Origin: JACRBE01 sp964429005
GTDB taxonomy: Bacteria; Chlamydiota; Chlamydiia; Chlamydiales; JACRBE01
NCBI GenBank assembly: GCA_964429005.1
Contig: CAYSAJ010000002.1
Coordinates: 62,001-126,000 of the forward strand
Length of the DNA: 64,000 nt
Reading direction: 5' to 3'
Position numbers and translations under genes: made by a program. The notes under the pieces are model-generated. The model was not told the origin of the DNA, made no database searches, and worked only from the letters and a program-made list of their open reading frames with translations. Shown here piece by piece: positions 62,938-64,000 of the stretch. Each line of letters opens with the position of its first letter. The stretch's first letter is position 1.

Positions 62938-64000
62938 TCGACCCTTAACGGGATATGATCTGTATTGTGTATATCTTAGATATAAATATCGGATCTTGTG
63001 CTTGTCTTTGTTTGTGACAATCTCCACAGGGGTGTTGATCTACTTCCGAGCACCACAATACACAGTCACAGCTTTATTTAAAGATGAGGGTCTCTCACAA
63101 TCTTCGAAAGATCTAGGAGTTCTCAAACAAATGATCGGTATTCAATCCAGTCAAGATTCCAAAGCAACTGTTATGTTTCTTTCTCGCAAAATTCTAGAGC
63201 CCCTCATATCCCAGCTTGGTTTGCAGGTATCGGGGGCTCCTGAAATTTTTCTTGAGGACTTTTACTACTCAGGAAAAAATCCTCTTAAAGAACAACTGAT
63301 CATTAATGAGGACGGAGCCTTCTTAGAAAAAGCGCAGCAAAAGGTCAAGATGAAAAATCTCATCCCTCAAGGGGCTTATCCTGTTCGACTTATCCCAATG
63401 GATGATGTATTGAAAAAAGTGAGAAAAAAGCTTTCTATCAAACCCAGTGAACAAGACCCTCGAGTTCTTCATCTTAGCTTTACTCATCCCCATCCTGAAA
63501 AAGCGACACTCTTTTTAAATGGTTTGATGGATGGATACCGTGACTTTCTCATGCATGAAAATGAAAAACTCTTTGAAGAGCAAATGAGATTCCTTCAAAA
63601 ACGGAAAAATGAAGTGATGATGGATATCAATCACTCTTTAGAGGGATATGCCGATACTCTCCAAAGAGAGGGAACGAGAGAGAGTTTTCTTCCTTTCGAA
63701 GAATGGATGAAGCATGAGGCGTCTAAACAGCAACGCCTTGCTGATGCTCTGCTCCAAGCGGATATGGAAAAGCAGGCGCTTGTTTCTTCTTTGTCCGACA
63801 TTCAAAGCGCTCAATGGATTGATTCTCCTATTCGTCCAGAGCTTGCAGCTTTTTGCCGTGAAAGACAGCTCCTTCTCAATATAGAAAATATCCTCCGAGA
63901 AGATCTTTTGCCTAATATATCACCTAAAAAGATAATTAGAGCAGCTGAAGAGGAAAAAACCCCTATACGTCAAATAGTTCTAGGACTGACTAATCCTGGA
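62921..64000 (+). CDS. Chain-length determinant/Wzc-like inner-membrane protein (C-terminus beyond window)
   Basis: The frame is open from ATG 62921 to the window end, 360 codons. It begins with a short cytoplasmic stretch (YDLYCVYLRYKYRI), a transmembrane helix (about 25-45) and a periplasmic domain with the Wzz/GumC plan: FRAPQYTVTALF, then a long coiled coil (about 210-290). The kinase domain, if any, lies outside. It overlaps the wza-like gene by 17 bases; a GGAG lies 12 bases upstream of the ATG, rather far. With Wza it would span the envelope for polysaccharide export and set chain length. Confidence 0.82.
   Translation, partial: MLRSTSRPLTGYDLYCVYLRYKYRILCLSLFVTISTGVLIYFRAPQYTVTALFKDEGLSQSSKDLGVLKQMIGIQSSQDSKATVMFLSRKILEPLISQLGLQVSGAPEIFLEDFYYSGKNPLKEQLIINEDGAFLEKAQQKVKMKNLIPQGAYPVRLIPMDDVLKKVRKKLSIKPSEQDPRVLHLSFTHPHPEKATLFLNGLMDGYRDFLMHENEKLFEEQMRFLQKRKNEVMMDINHSLEGYADTLQREGTRESFLPFEEWMKHEASKQQRLADALLQADMEKQALVSSLSDIQSAQWIDSPIRPELAAFCRERQLLLNIENILREDLLPNISPKKIIRAAEEEKTPIRQIVLGLTNPG

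Noticed and set aside
1..64000. CRISPR arrays, insertion sequences, rRNA genes and prophage
   Set aside because: No regularly spaced repeats, transposase motifs, rRNA sequence or phage structural genes were seen.

Overview
The window is a chromosomal segment of a member of the Chlamydiae, most likely an environmental (non-Chlamydiaceae) lineage such as the Simkania, Rhabdochlamydia or Parachlamydia groups; I cannot fix the family. The evidence is a series of short blocks whose gene order I recall from Chlamydia: tatD-sdhCAB beside tolQ-tolR-tolA-tolB-pal-LysM, mnmG-dnaB beside a lipoate ligase, mutL-pepP near pseudopilins, phosphoesterase-glgC, lpdA-lipA, and secA-psd-nth-trmE. Genes that Chlamydiaceae lack, as far as I know, point to an amoeba- or arthropod-associated relative: a LexA/DinD pair, a class III adenylate cyclase, a PhoR/PhoB-type two-component pair, a heptosyltransferase and Wza/Wzc-type polysaccharide export. 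DNA is AT-rich and densely coding. No stretch longer than 300 bases lacks a gene; the largest gaps are 40083-40349 (a candidate structured RNA) and 56199-56420 (divergent intergenic DNA in which I see nothing firm).

Layout. 1-7135 (-): a giant secreted vWA-like protein cut by the window edge, a secreted TPR protein, and a membrane TPR protein. 7268-9822 (-): amidohydrolase, glycine-zipper lipoprotein, PhoB-like regulator. 9925-14400 (-): Tol-Pal envelope operon, in which the TolA-like gene is interrupted by an in-frame stop. 14492-19075 (+): tatD and succinate dehydrogenase sdhCAB. 19053-25110 (-): lipoate ligase, small unknowns, a degenerate receiver/GGDEF-like protein, mnmG preceded by a 29-codon bS22-like ribosomal protein gene, and dnaB. 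25173-26946: divergent LexA-like repressor and DinD, then tRNA-Ser(GCU). 26993-29434: a winged-helix-like unknown, a 2OG-Fe(II) oxygenase and an FkbM methyltransferase. 29491-36279 (+): mutL, pepP, adenylate cyclase, sensor kinase. 36267-40082 (-): pseudopilin-type genes with an OPT transporter between them. 40121-40341 (+): candidate RNA with promoter and terminator. 40350-48539: a conserved unknown, phosphoesterase, glgC, lpdA-lipA and two membrane unknowns. 48607-56198: secA, psd, nth, mnmE, a small unknown, ruvA-ruvC. 56421-64000: heptosyltransferase-type genes, gpsA, NAD(P)HX repair, a nucleotide-sugar epimerase, and Wza/Wzc-type export genes running off the edge.

The genes form several functional groups. 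These are cell-envelope integrity and surface glycans (Tol-Pal, waaF-like genes, epimerase, wza/wzc, gpsA, psd, secA, pseudopilins), central energy metabolism (sdh, lpdA-lipA-lplA, glgC, NAD(P)HX repair), genome maintenance and the SOS response (mutL, nth, ruvAC, dnaB, lexA, dinD), and tRNA modification (mnmG and mnmE, whose products act as one complex). The signalling genes (kinase, response regulator, cyclase, degenerate GGDEF-like protein) are unusually numerous for a chlamydia. Gene assignments rest on motifs and family knowledge read by eye; no database search was run.
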